A DNA stretch of 64,000 bases from Cavenderia fasciculata (GCF_000203815.1 NW_004457639.1:1054001-1118000), one strand, 5' to 3'. Positions 32,885 through 43,524 are shown, counted from the stretch's first letter. Notes: generated by a model not told the origin, from the letters alone. Numbers and translations: made by a program.

Positions 32885-34362
32885 GTATCTCCTCTCCAAG
32901 TCAAAGATTTGATGGAATTGGGAAGAAAGTTGAGTGTTGAATTGCCAAATGGGCCAGATAGTTGTAGTTTCTCCACTGATGTTGGTATCAATCCCTTTAA
33001 ACCCGGATCGGTCTGTTTTGTCTGATTGATCGTTAGATCAAGACTAGTTACTCCATGTGGTAGGATAGCAGCCAGAGGTAAAAGAGACCTGCAATCCTTG
33101 ACGCAAAAATCTTTGAGTGTCGATGGAAGGAGGGGCACCCCTCCTGGCTTTTTGTTTGCATTGTCGTACAGTTCCGACAATAAATACGATTCGATTAAAA
33201 GGGTTTCGAGTGATTGAGGGATGAAATCAACTGAACAACTCATATCGATATTTAAATATTTGAGGGCTGACTGATGATGATGTGGTGGTAGCTTGACTGA
33301 AGCACGACAAAGGAGATGTAGACTTGTCAGACCAGTGAATGATCTGAGATCGATGAAATAGGGCATATCTGTATGTCGTGCAGAGAGTTTGAGACTGGTC
33401 AACGATGATGCCAATGATGGTTGGAATAGGTCAAGTGGGACATTATCGTCAAACGAAAGGTCAAGTGATGTTAGGTTGGGTGGTAATACTCCATTCCTAA
33501 ACTCTTGGATACGTATTGACAAGTGGGTAAGAGATGTGAGCGTCTGGAATTGGAATTGATCCAATCTAAAGAAAAAGCCTTGTGAGTAGTGCTCCCAGAC
33601 AAGTGACTTTAGACTGGTTGGTAGTTTGACATTACAATGTACAAAGGTTGTATTCACCGACAGCGACTCGACAGTATCTGGAATAAAGACTTGTTCATCA
33701 CATTCGAAATTTTGATAGTTGACAGAGAGATCTTTGACCGACGACGGTACAAAGGTGAGTGGCTGGTCAAGTGTTTCATCGTGATTGTGTATGGCCAATG
33801 ATCGAGTTGATGGAGGTAACTTTAGACATGGGTCTAATTTATATACCTCCCATTTTTGTTCAATTGATATTAAAACTCTTTCAACTTGTTTCATTTCTTC
33901 TTGACCATCATATTGATCATTATCATTATTATTACTACTATCATTATTATCATTATCACTATTGTATTTCATTTTATAAAAGTTTGGTATACCTTTATAT
34001 TTTGAAAAGGTGTTGCCTCTGTTGACTAGAACAAGTTGATGTGATAGTGTATTATGAACAATCTCTTTAAATGATGGTAGACATTTTGGTAATCTTTGAA
34101 CTAGTAATTCGTTTAAACCAGTATCTGTCCATTCATCAAAGTACGTCAATCCTTTAAACTTTATATTCTTGTATGATTGTAGTCTAATAGAATGATACAA
34201 CCTTTTACAAGTCATGAAAAAGCATATCATATCTGCATTGTTGTCGATCTTTGATATGATATCTAAAAGTATTAGATTAGATAATCTATCTGAAACATAG
34301 TTGATTTGATTATTATTACTATTACCATCATTGTTATTACTATTATTATTACTATTATTCAT
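32302..34362 (-). CDS. Tandem family member 5: F-box / leucine-rich repeat protein
   Basis: Intronless, 686 residues, starting with an Asn-rich MNNSNNNSNNNDG. F-box-like LSNLILLDIISKIDNNADMI and CKRLYHSIRLQ, an Asp/Asn linker, LP.S(V/L).(S/T)L repeats (LPTSLKSLVWEHY, LPPNLTSLDLSF, LIPTSVEKLQLSG), an asparagine tract inside the repeat domain and the C-terminal FSIRRFDKNTVLLVDNQSMFGGF. It is the first gene of the array by transcription direction, and its start lies only ~10 bp from a fragment that belongs to the right-hand duplicated segment. Confidence 0.83.
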
Positions 34363-34372
34363 TTTTATCCTT

Positions 34373-34541
34373 CAAAATGAACAAGACGACCCAGCTGCAC
34401 CACACAATGAAGATAAAAAAAAAAAAAAAATCAGCTGAGCTTGAAGTTCAACTTGAAAGTATCTCAGACCGACTGACCGATTCTATTACCGAAGCTATGA
34501 AAGAGACTGAGGGAAAGCACATCTATAAAAGAGAACGATGA
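34373..34541 (+). pseudogene. 3' end fragment of an unrecognised coiled-coil gene
   Basis: Plus-strand frame reads NEQDDPAAPHNEDKKKK, then after a 16-A run (one base out of frame) SAELEVQLESISDRL and MKETEGKHIYKRER before a stop. It looks like the C-terminal end of a charged helical protein. Part of it is also present at 21412. In both places it lies directly before the MSS(S/T)AIQ gene, and the codons for HIYKRE supply the TATA-like box of that gene. Confidence 0.5.
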
Positions 34542-34840
34542 TACACCATTTCATTCATTCCTTCAACTCTCTTCAACTAATATTTAATACTCCTCTCCTC
34601 TGGTCCTCTGCCTAGTCCAAATGTCATCCACTGCTATTCAATTCTCAACCAAGCTAGTTAGACCCTTGCTCCTGTCGTCCCCCATATTAAACGACACTTC
34701 CTATTCGAGTACTCGAATCCCATGCGTCTCTGCCAAGTCTATTACTCCGATGATGCCTCTCTTGACAAAACTCCCAAGTAGCCATCGCTATGTCAGTCCA
34801 CCACCATCATCAAAATCTCTGTTTCAAATGGCCACCCACC
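34441..34840 (+). repeat. Right copy of the direct segmental duplication
   Basis: Matches 21412-21755 over the coding-derived promoter, leader and start of the downstream gene; later parts carry short insertions relative to the left copy. Same orientation, 13 kb apart, on the other side of the F-box array. Confidence 0.88.
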
Positions 34841-35010
34841 ACCAATTCAAACAGTCTAGTCGACTCTCAAAAACTTCAATGTTAAATAGCTTTTGCAAAA
34901 GTTCTTTGGAAGAAAAAGAAAAAGAAAACAAGGAAAAGAAATCATTTGACTATAACTTGTTTCTAGATGATCTATTAGTTGTAAGTATATATATATATAT
35001 AATATTATAG
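34621..35010 (+). CDS. Unrecognised Ser-rich protein with possible mitochondrial presequence (copy B)
   Basis: Paralog of the gene at 21592. First 20 residues (STAIQFSTKLVRPLLLSSP) are almost the same; then an insertion of ~15 residues and a diverged Ser/Pro-rich region, and a Lys/Glu-rich end (KEKENKEKKSFDYNLFLDDL). A donor GTAAGT follows LLV at ~34980, so the last residues of the unspliced reading are probably intron and a short second exon may lie before 35140. Function unknown. Confidence 0.55.
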   Translation: MSSTAIQFSTKLVRPLLLSSPILNDTSYSSTRIPCVSAKSITPMMPLLTKLPSSHRYVSPPPSSKSLFQMATHHQFKQSSRLSKTSMLNSFCKSSLEEKEKENKEKKSFDYNLFLDDLLVVSIYIYIIL

Positions 35011-35236
35011 ACAAAAGATAATCATAATATATTATTATATTCTATTTATTTATTTGATTTTAAATCTTAATTAATTATATTTAAATAATTTGGTTTTGAA
35101 ATATCTTTAATTGTTTGGTTGATAAAAGATGACTATGAATCTTTTATTGCATTTATACATTCATTAGTCATTGTTTCATCAAAGTCTGATAAACATGAAC
35201 AATAAACAATAAACTATTTAATTTATTTATATATTA

Positions 35237-35771
35237 TTACAAGTGATTTTTGAATTTTGGTTCTTCCTGCCACAGATCATATTTGCCGTTGCAATAGGAG
35301 ACAAACATTGAATCTTTTTGTTCTTCGGTGACGTCATCCAAACAGTTGATGGCAATACCGACATAGGCACCACCAATTTGTTCGATAAAACCTTCACCAA
35401 ATGGATGTACACCACAGGTCTTACAGAAAGTATGGTGGCTGGACTTGGTGCCAAATTGATAGTCGGTCAAATTATCCTTTCCTTGGATGATTCTAAAACA
35501 ATCTGGCTTGACAATAGTTCCAAGGATTCTAATCTTTGAACAAATCGAACAATTACATTTACCCAATTTAGTACGATTTAAATCCAAATCAACTTCATAC
35601 TTTACAGCTCCACCTAAAAAAAGAATAAATAATAAATATGAATACTTTTCAAATTCTCTCTTTTAAAATTGATAGTGTTAACTTACAATGACAACTTCCA
35701 TGATAAGTGGTAACAGTGTCTGGGAATAATTCTGGCTTACTGTTGGCAATTGGCTTTTGTGCTGGTTCCAT
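35237..35771 (-). CDS. GFA / CENP-V-fold protein (glutathione-dependent formaldehyde-activating family)
   Basis: Exons 35771-35687 and 35613-35237 join in phase to 153 residues. Zinc-ligand motifs are split by the intron: CHCGAVKYEV, then GKCNCSICSK and HTFCKTCGVHPFGEG, i.e. the C-x-C, C-x-C-x2-C and C-x2-C sets of the GFA fold. The sequence GEGFIEQIGGAYVGIAINCLDD fits the C-terminal part of the domain. Family members include bacterial Gfa, which was proposed to join formaldehyde and glutathione, and eukaryotic CENP-V; many are of unknown substrate. Length is typical. The 14-residue lead before the domain has no targeting signal. Confidence 0.88.
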
Positions 35772-36769
35772 GGTTGTATTGTATGATTATTACTTTATTG
35801 AATAGTATAGATGGTTGATGATTATCTAAATTGATGCTATTCTAAATTTCCCTTTAAGTATGCTATTTATTCTTATCGATTGTCTTGTCTCTCTAGACTG
35901 TACCAAGAACTGATTTCTTGGAAATTATGATCGATTGATCCTTTTGCAATAGCTCAAAAAACAAACCCATCTTCATCTTCCGAAAGGGCGTACACCTTAT
36001 AAGGTGGTTATATAGAATATCTATTCAATTCTATTCTATTCTCTTTTGTGTGCTTTGCATGGTTATACCTACCTCCTGGGCTATGAAAGCGATTGATTAG
36101 CTTAACATAATCGATGATTTTACACGCAAACTCTACCTTTCGGAAAGAGAGTGCACCATTGCCGAGATTCAACTATATCAGCCAATTCATGTCTCTAACA
36201 TCTGATCTGAACATCATCATTCCTTTTTCCCTCGCTTTTTATATGTTTGTGCACTTGACAATATTATATTCCTTCTTCCTCTCTTCTCTCTCTATCTATC
36301 TTGTCTTTCTCTCTCATGTGATTTGATTTGATTATTTCTTTTCTTTTGGTGTAGTTCATGTAGTTTGTATTATTATCTTTCTTTATTTCTTTATTCTTTT
36401 CTTATTTGTAACTTGATATCTTGTTTATGATCACATTTGTTCATTTATATTCATTCTTCACAAGAAATATTTCTTCACAAGAAATACTTTATAAAAATTC
36501 AATGGAGAAAAGAACTGCTGATCATGTGACATGTCTGCAACAACAACTTTTTCGAAAAATATATAAATAATAAATAATAAAAAATAATAATAAATAAATA
36601 AATAATCAAGAAAAAGTTATTTGAGACTATACAAGATGGACTATTGTTTTATTAAAATGTAGATATTTAAATATGTTTTAATTATTGTTGGTTGTTGGTT
36701 GTTGAATAGAATCGGCATGTTGTGTGGGTTGGATTTGATATTCATTCCAATAATTGATTGAGTTCTTGT
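35772..36769. other. Intergenic, ~1 kb
   Basis: AT-rich. A short direct repeat (cttcacaagaaat, twice at 36456-36488) and related words cgaaaggg/cggaaag near 35980 and 36138 were seen. The frame at 36114-36326 is hydrophobic by composition and not convincing. Confidence 0.45.
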
Positions 36770-37090
36770 TTAAAGTCTAATGTTGACATCGAGATCGACA
36801 TTGATGAGTGGGTTGCATGGTCTGCCAATCGAGAGATCGAGGTCTACAAAGATACCTCCACGTCTGTAACAAGCACTAGAGTTGGATCCTTGGCCAACCG
36901 ATGAACCCATTCCACCAATTGATGAATTGGAAAAGGACTTTGATGAGGATGATCCACTGATTTGAGAAAGGGCAGCTAAAGAATAAAAGAAAAAGAAAAA
37001 GAAAAAGAAAAGAAAAAGAAAGAATGAAGATTAATATTTTGATGATTTGTCTAACCAATAATAATAATAATACTTACCAAAGAGAGTCAT
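36770..37090 (-). CDS. hssA/B-like small glycine/serine-rich protein
   Basis: Exons 37090-37078 (13 nt) and 36975-36770 join in phase to 72 residues: MTLFAALSQISGSSSSK, SFSNSSIGGMGSSVGQ, SNSSACYRRGG and a hydrophobic, valine/leucine-rich C-terminal half. The start MTLF, the Ser-rich SSSK block, the S.AC motif and the intron after 13 coding bases are hallmarks of the dictyostelid hssA/B (sigN/2C/7E) family, which is expressed during multicellular development, often in prestalk cells. The second half is less glycine-rich than the common D. discoideum members. Exact function of the family is unknown. Confidence 0.8.
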
Positions 37091-38408
37091 TGTTAAATTT
37101 AAGTAAGGGAAAATTGGATTTAAATTAAAAAGATAATTTATATTTGTTGATTTATATTTGTATTGAAAGTTGATTTGATGAATTAAATAGTTGAAACAAG
37201 TAGAGTATTTATAGGTTTCCTATTCCATTATAAATTAAAAAAGACATTAAAGTTTAATGGTCCATCTCTCGGGTATTCCAAAAAGAGCCAAAATCTAAAC
37301 ACCAATTCAACGATTGTCAACTTTTAACAACTAAACATATGATAGTGATTGATTGAAGAGTATCTCTATATCTAGCATAGGACAAGACCAATCAATGATA
37401 TTGATGATGATGATGATATTGGTATTGGGGGAAATGAGTAAAAAGATAGTTGTTGGATAGTTGGATATACACATCCATCGACGACCATTGTGTAGTTCAA
37501 AAGGAGTAAAAACGAGAACAACCAACAAATTTGGTTGACTCTTGGAAAGGGTAATCGATATGGATGTGCCAATGCAAAGATACTGCATTGATCAAACCAC
37601 ACACCACCGTTTCATTTCTTTAAATATCCAAAACGATTGGTGGTTGGTTGAATTTGCAAGTGGGTGTTTAAAAGTGATTTTAAAAAGGAAACATAAAGTG
37701 TTGATGCGTTCAATTAATTTAACTGAACCGCTAGCTAGCTAGCTAGCTATTCTATTATAAATAGTAGCACATAGGGAGTGACCAAATTAAGAGAGTCATT
37801 TATATAACCAATCAATCCTGAGCTCGGTTATATAACTCTCTATAACTCTCTCCCTCTATCTCTATCGCTCTCGAGTCGGTTGGTTTGACACCATCTATCC
37901 ATCTATACAGTGCGTACCATACTTCCTTTCCTTTATTCACTTTTAAAAGTCTGGTGATTGACCAGCAACAAAGAAACAGATGGGGATGAATGATTGGTCG
38001 AGGAGCGAGCTATCTATCAACCATCATGGATCCACTATCTAAATATGAATGCCACTTGTCATATTATATCATCATCATCATCATGTCTAACTCTATTTAT
38101 AATTTATATATCTTCTACTTCTACTTCTACTTCTTTGTTGAAAGATTATAAGGAAAGAGATAATCTCGCTCTTCATATTAAGATAATCAAAAAAATGAAT
38201 ATAAATTATTTAAAAAAATCTTTACACCTTTGAGTGGGTGAAGTCAATGAGAGATTAATCACTGATGTTCAGAAATAGAAGTAGTAGTGTGTTTTAATCT
38301 TGATATATATCATACATACATACGTGCGTATACCGACATCATCAGAGATAAGATTTATATATATAATAGCATAGATACTAAAAGTAGATAGTAGTGCACT
38401 AGACTAAA
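37091..38408. other. Intergenic, ~1.3 kb divergent region
   Basis: Upstream of both the hssA/B-like gene and dctn2. Holds a (GCTA)n repeat at 37731-37749, a (CAT)n tract near 38072-38084, and a CTTCTA repeat. Frames inside it (37331-37742, 37994-38233) lack splice or start support and are not called. Confidence 0.5.
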
Positions 38409-40019
38409 ATGAGCGATTCAAAGAAAATATTAAACTTGCCTGATATTGTATGTATTTGATGATGATGATGATCATCATCATAAGCTTGTGATAGCGACAA
38501 CAACAACAACAATCAATTAACTGATTTAAATTCAATTCGTATGATTCTAGGATACCTCTCAACCAGATACATTTGAAACTCCAGATGTACCTGATACTTC
38601 AAGTGTTAATATTGTAAGTCTCATGATATGATGTGATATGATAGTGATAGTATTAGTATAATTAATTAATTGTTATTTGATATTTAATATATTATGTAGC
38701 AAGAACCAGAATTAGTCAATGAAAATATTGAAAGAGTATCATTGGTACCATCAAAGGCACATTCAAAGTTTGCAAATAGAAAGTTTAATAATGATGGGGA
38801 GGATTTCTCTGATTCTATCTATAAGAAGAATAATCGTGTTGCCAGCAACAAGAGAATTCAAGTTGGCGCTCCACTCTTGGCCAATCAAACAGAGTTTGAT
38901 ATGCTTCCCAATGGTCAGGAAAAGGAAGAGTCTGCCATGCAAAAGTTCCAAAGATTGCAATATGAAGTAAGAACATTCAGAGAAGAGATGCAAAGTGTCG
39001 TAGACTCTTCTGCCGACAGCGAGGTTGAAACTGGTATCAAAGCAGTTGAATTGACTCACCATCTTGCCGATCTCCAAAGTCAATTATCTTTATTGTTGGA
39101 TAATGAAAAATTATTACCAATCCTCGATGAAAATAGACAAGTATTACATTATAAACAACTTCAAGTAAGATTAAATATAATAGTAGTAGTAGTAGTAGAA
39201 AAAGGAAATGAAATATTAATATATTTATTTCTTTTTTTAGAATGAATCATCTAAATTATTGGCATCAAATATTAAATCATTCACATCATCTAATCAACAA
39301 CAACAACAACAAGAGGGATTGTCATCTGCATCTGTACCATCATCATCATCATCATCAACTGCAGACAATCATGTAAAATATGAATTATACTATTCTGGTG
39401 ATCAAGCAAAATACCAAAAACTTCAAAGAATGGTAGATTTGGATAAAAGATTAGCAAATATTGAAACTTTGGTTGGAAGTAAATCTGTATGTCTCAACAT
39501 TGAATAAGTTATCTAAACTAGATATTAATAATAATTATTTTGTTTTAGGAATTATCAATACCACTTTGTCAATCATTGGTAGAAATTAGAGATAAATTGA
39601 ATTTATTGGATTCGACAAAGATTGATGTATTAAATGTAAAGTTGAAAAATACAATGAAACAAATGGAGACACTCAAGACTCAAGATGAATCAACCACCAA
39701 GGCATTTACAACCAATGAAAAGAAGATTGCTGAAATGTTTGATACCATGAATCGTTGGGATCACATTAGTTCACAATTACCATCGATCATTAATAGATTG
39801 TACACACTCAGATCGTTGCACGAAGAAGGTCTTTCCTTTACCAATCATTTATCCAATCTCGAAAAGGAACAATCAAACATCTCTTCTTTACTCAAGACCA
39901 ACAGTAGTTTAATGAACAAAATGGACGATTCATTTAAAAATAATATGACCACTATTCAATCAAATATTGAATTACTCGAAAAAAGAATCACTGAAATTCA
40001 ATCAAAATTAAATAAATAA
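38409..40019 (+). CDS. dctn2: Dynactin subunit 2 (dynamitin, p50)
   Basis: Five exons, 38409-38447, 38551-38613, 38700-39164, 39241-39486 and 39549-40019, join in phase to 427 residues, near the usual ~400. The N terminus has the dynamitin acidic PDTFETPDVPDT motif, then SKFANRKF and YEVRTFREEMQSV, followed by long coiled coils to the C terminus (QMETLKTQDEST, LLEKRITEIQSKLNK). A Gln/Ser-rich insertion sits at the exon-4 start. Dynamitin forms the dynactin shoulder together with p24 and p150 and links dynein to cargo; excess subunit is known to split the complex. Intron positions early in the gene bracket the two acidic repeats. Confidence 0.93.
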
Positions 40020-40155
40020 ATGCCCAAATCAAATTAAAATAAATTAAAAAAAATCTTTTTTGTTGTGATGCAAAAAAAAATGATCCCTCTCCCTCCTCTT
40101 TACAATTCAATTGTTCTTTTAAACTTGTAAACATAATAATATCTATATAATTCAG

Positions 40156-40220
40156 CCAAGACAGTAGTCAATAGACATTTAGTGGATCCAAAAAAGATTG
40201 AACAAGAATTGTATGCCTAG
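40156..40220 (+). pseudogene. Isolated exon-like fragment, plus strand
   Basis: After an AG acceptor (ttcag) an open frame reads KTVVNRHLVDPKKIEQELYA and stops. It looks like the end of a real protein but no upstream exon is present. Low-confidence relic. Confidence 0.3.
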
Positions 40221-40325
40221 AGTTCAATCTTACCCAAGATTGTTGGTCTTTCCATAAAACCATGAACAGAACCTATGGTACTATCTTGTTGTGAAAAAGG
40301 TAACAATTCTTTTACTGCAAATCTT
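40217..40325 (-). pseudogene. Isolated exon-like fragment, minus strand
   Basis: Opposite-strand frame reads VKELLPFSQQDSTIGSVHGF then MERPTILGKIEL and stops; its stop overlaps the stop of the plus-strand fragment. The composition is coding-like and less AT-rich than the flanks. Origin unrecognised. Confidence 0.3.
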
Positions 40326-40516
40326 GATATTTTTTATTCGATTCCACTCTTTTTGATCAAATTTCTCTTTAGTGAAGAACTTTTGTGTTCTCTTTATCCC
40401 TTTATATTATTCTTGGTTTCTTTGAAGATTTTTTTAGAATATCTCTTTCTTTTATTTATATAGGTACAACAATTAACCAAGAATCACTGGATATAAAACC
40501 AAAAGCCTTTATCCTA

Positions 40517-40598
40517 GTGATTTGAAACATCATTTATTTATTATTTATCTTTGCTTATCAATCTATTGAAACAAATAAATAAATGATGTTTCAAATCA
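40517..40598. repeat. 26-bp inverted repeat (hairpin)
   Basis: Arms 40517-40542 (gtgatttgaaacatcatt...) and 40573-40598 are exact reverse complements, with a 30-bp spacer. It sits between converging genes, ~120-200 bp beyond the RBR gene's stop. It could be a terminator-like fold, a small non-autonomous element end pair, or a template-switch product; no target-site duplication was evident. Confidence 0.9.
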
Positions 40599-40720
40599 CA
40601 AAAGATATGTTAGAAAAACTAAACTAGGAAACTAAACTTTACAAATAAATAAATAAATAAATAAATAAATTATATTATATTTTATTAATTAATTATATGT
40701 TTCTTTGTTTTGGTTATTGG

Positions 40721-42468
40721 TTATTTTTTAATTTTAGGAGGAAGAGGAGTACCACCATGTTGAGAACAAGGAGTTGTTTGGAAATGCTTTGTACCTTGAA
40801 TCATTTCTTTACAGATAAAACACATTGCTCCTTTACATTGGAAACAAAGGACATGATTGTTTTGGCTGTATTGATAGACTTTGGCACCGCACCTGGAGCA
40901 AGGACAAATGCCTGTAACATTTCCATCGTGTCTTGTTTGAACAAACCTAGGTCGTTGACCTGGAATTTCAAACAAGATACAAGTGGTTTCAAAATGTTCG
41001 TAACCACTAATCACTTGGAGACATAACCAACAAAACAACTTGTCACACATGACACAATGAACTTTGTTGCAACCATCAAACTTCCAAATCAAAACTGAGC
41101 ATCCTGGACATGGTCTTGGTCGCTGTGCCACATCGGTTGATCTATCACTTTGAATTGCTTCATAATTACATGTTACTCCGGGATGCCATGTTTTTGTACA
41201 CAACATACACATTGAATAATAACATGTACCACAAAATGCTAAATAAAAAAACAAACAAACAAATTAATTAATACTTTGTTATTATTATTATTATTATTCT
41301 AAGTCGACTTACTAGATCTTGTATTTGGATCAACTTTAGCCCAACCTTTACATCTTGTACATGCGACAAAACCTTGAGTCTTTTTCATTTGACCATTGTA
41401 ACGTTCCATGTGTTCTTGGGATACGTATTTTGAGACTAAATGTTGTTCAATAGCTGCTCCACAACAAGGTTCAGTACATTTGATAGAATTGATTGATCCA
41501 GAGTCAATGTTGACAGTTAGCATGTGACAAAGACACGCCTTGCAAATAAAATGTCCACATTTAAAGAGTTCGAACTTTGTACCATCATCATCAATGTAGC
41601 AAATAGGACAACAATGAGGTTCTTGTGCAAATACCCTCTTTGACTCGTGTGTATTGTGAGCCAACAATAGAGGAAGCGAAGAGGTAGGTGATGTCCAACC
41701 TTCTTGATGATCCCACGATACAAACTCGTTAAGAGGTGAACCAAAATCGATTGGTACATTGGATAAATAAATACAACAATCAACATTTTGTTGTCTCTCT
41801 TTTGCTATAAATGATACCATGCTACTCTTTATCCATTCAATGTATCTAAATATAACTGATTCTCCCTCTTCCCATAGAGAAGTATTTAAATATTCCAATA
41901 CTTGATTCATTTCTTCTAATGATAACCCTAAAGAAATAAATAATTAATAAATCAATCAAATACTTCTAGAATATATATATAGATATATATTAATTGTCTT
42001 ACAACAACAAGATATCATCAAAGTGGGAGGAGATGATGGATAGTCTTTTGGATACTCGAATCCAAGTGTAACATTTGGTAAACAAATAATTGGATAACAT
42101 TCATCTTGACAAGAGGAAGAAGAAGAAGAAGAGGAGGAAGAATTAATTGGGTCAGTTGTTAAAGTAGTAGTGGTACTAGTTGATTGTTCCGCCACTTCCT
42201 CTTCTTGATGTTGTTGACGTTTAATTCGAATTTCAAAATGATCAGGTACTTCAACCTTTATTCTAATCTGTAAATACCATAAATAGTATTATTAATAATA
42301 AATCACATAAGTTTATTAACAATTTATAAATTGTTTACATACTCTGTAAAGGTCATCATCCTCTTTAATGAAATCTTCATAGTAGATTGACTTTAATACT
42401 TCTACTTCTTGTATCTTGATGTCATTGTCATCGACTAGAGATGGATCAAATGAAGTGTGAATGCTCAT
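40721..42468 (-). CDS. RWD-RBR E3 ubiquitin ligase (RNF14/ARA54-like)
   Basis: Four exons, 42468-42343, 42267-42003, 41927-41313 and 41238-40721, join in phase to 507 residues. N-terminal RWD domain (EVEVLKSIYYEDF; VPDHFEIRI; a serine insertion; FEYPKDYPSSPPTLMI). RING1: CCPICYIDDDGTKFELFKCGHFICKACL. IBR: FVACTRCKGWAKVD then FCGTCYYSMCMLC. RING2: RPCPGCSVLIWKFDGCNKVHCVMCDKLFCWLCLQ, with the catalytic-cysteine position in GCNKVHC, then a further cysteine-rich region (CPCSRCGAKV, CFQCKGAMCFICKE) and YEHFE/TKHF motifs like the SHF of RNF14. RBR ligases form a thioester with ubiquitin before transfer; mammalian RNF14 acts in clearing stalled translation factors and RNA-protein crosslinks. Confidence 0.9.
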
Positions 42469-43007
42469 TATAATGGTATTGTGTCTACTGTGTTGTTCTG
42501 TCTGTCTGTATGTTCTATCTATCTATTTGTTATTACTTTGTTACTACTTCTTCTTGCTGCTTCTTTAAAGACTAATGTTTATCCCTCATTTGGTTTGTCA
42601 TAAGATTAAATAGTGACAAAACAAGAAACAGTTACTGTTATGTATTTGTATTTGTATGTATATGTACGTAGAGATAGATAACCTAAAATAAAAAGTAATA
42701 TTAAACCGAGTCAAAGACTCTAGCAACTTTCTCTTTTTTAGGTAAATTCTCAAGAATGGTGATCCAAAAAAAAAAAAAGAATACTATGAATCTTGTAGAC
42801 TAGACTAGATATTGATTGACGACTCTATATGTAGATGCAGATGATGATCACTATGATAGTATAAGAGTAGAGTAGAGTATAGTAGACTTTGACTTTTTGA
42901 TATTTTGAGAATGATACATGTGCATGAATGAACCTGTTCTGCTGTGCTGAAAGTTTGTGTTATGTTTGTTTACTATAGTATTTATATATATTTAGAATGT
43001 TGTTTAT
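42469..43007. other. Intergenic, nothing recognised
   Basis: Upstream of the RBR gene and downstream of Sec61 beta. AT-rich, with TAGAGTAGAGTA-like repeats near 42865-42890. Confidence 0.5.
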
Positions 43008-43524
43008 TTATCTAGTGTATTTGCCCCAAATATGTAAGAGAATGACAAAACCAATGAAAACTAAACTCATAATAAGAACGGCTTGTGGACCACTATGATT
43101 ATGATATGATATGATATGAAGTTGATGTAATAATGAATGTGATTAGTATTGTTATCTTTGTATCGTGTGTCATATGATCTTTCGATGATAATGATCTCTC
43201 TTCTCTTCTATAATTCTCATTCTTTCGATTCTATATCTCTCTACATACACCTTCAAACCAATTGATTCTTCTGAATAGTGACGGACCATTGATCCCATAC
43301 CACCCTTGTTTACTGAAGCTGGAGCTCTGGTTGTTCTCCTATAATAAATAGATAGATTGATAGATAGATAGATTCTTGTTAGCATTTCATTCTCTACTTT
43401 ACTTTATATCATCGCCTGTATACAGGTCATCATTATCGACCTCCACCATGATATAACGACAGTTATCGTATGATGATTACGATGGTGATTGATGATGATC
43501 GCTCTTTATATAAACTTACTTCAT
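43008..43524 (-). CDS. sec61b: Sec61 beta subunit (protein translocon)
   Basis: Three tiny exons, 43524-43520 (5 nt, ATGAA), 43338-43249 and 43092-43008, join in phase to 59 residues. The protein starts [20 protein letters not shown], continues [20 protein letters not shown] and ends with one membrane span and [10 protein letters not shown]. This matches Sec61 beta/Sbh1, whose conserved features are R.T..G..GGM..FY..E.PGLKVGP..V, a single C-terminal span and HIWGKYTR. It is a tail-anchored part of the ER translocon. The N-terminal cytosolic tail is shorter than in animals (about 60 instead of ~96 residues in total). Donor sites GTAAGT and GTATGT fit consensus; the 5-nt first exon is a prediction forced by phase. 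Confidence 0.88.

Noticed and set aside
35318-35539. 73-codon plus-strand frame in the GFA gene
   Set aside because: Antisense of a well-supported gene with zinc-ligand motifs on the minus strand.
36114-36326. Hydrophobic 70-codon plus-strand frame
   Set aside because: Composition is that of T-rich spacer DNA; no start context, intron or family match.
37731-37749. GCTAGCTAGCTA run considered as a regulatory palindrome
   Set aside because: A simple tetranucleotide repeat in spacer DNA; a similar short run occurs at 59153-59162.
40275-40463. 62-codon plus-strand frame downstream of dynamitin
   Set aside because: Phe/Leu-rich by composition and overlapping a better coding-like fragment on the other strand.
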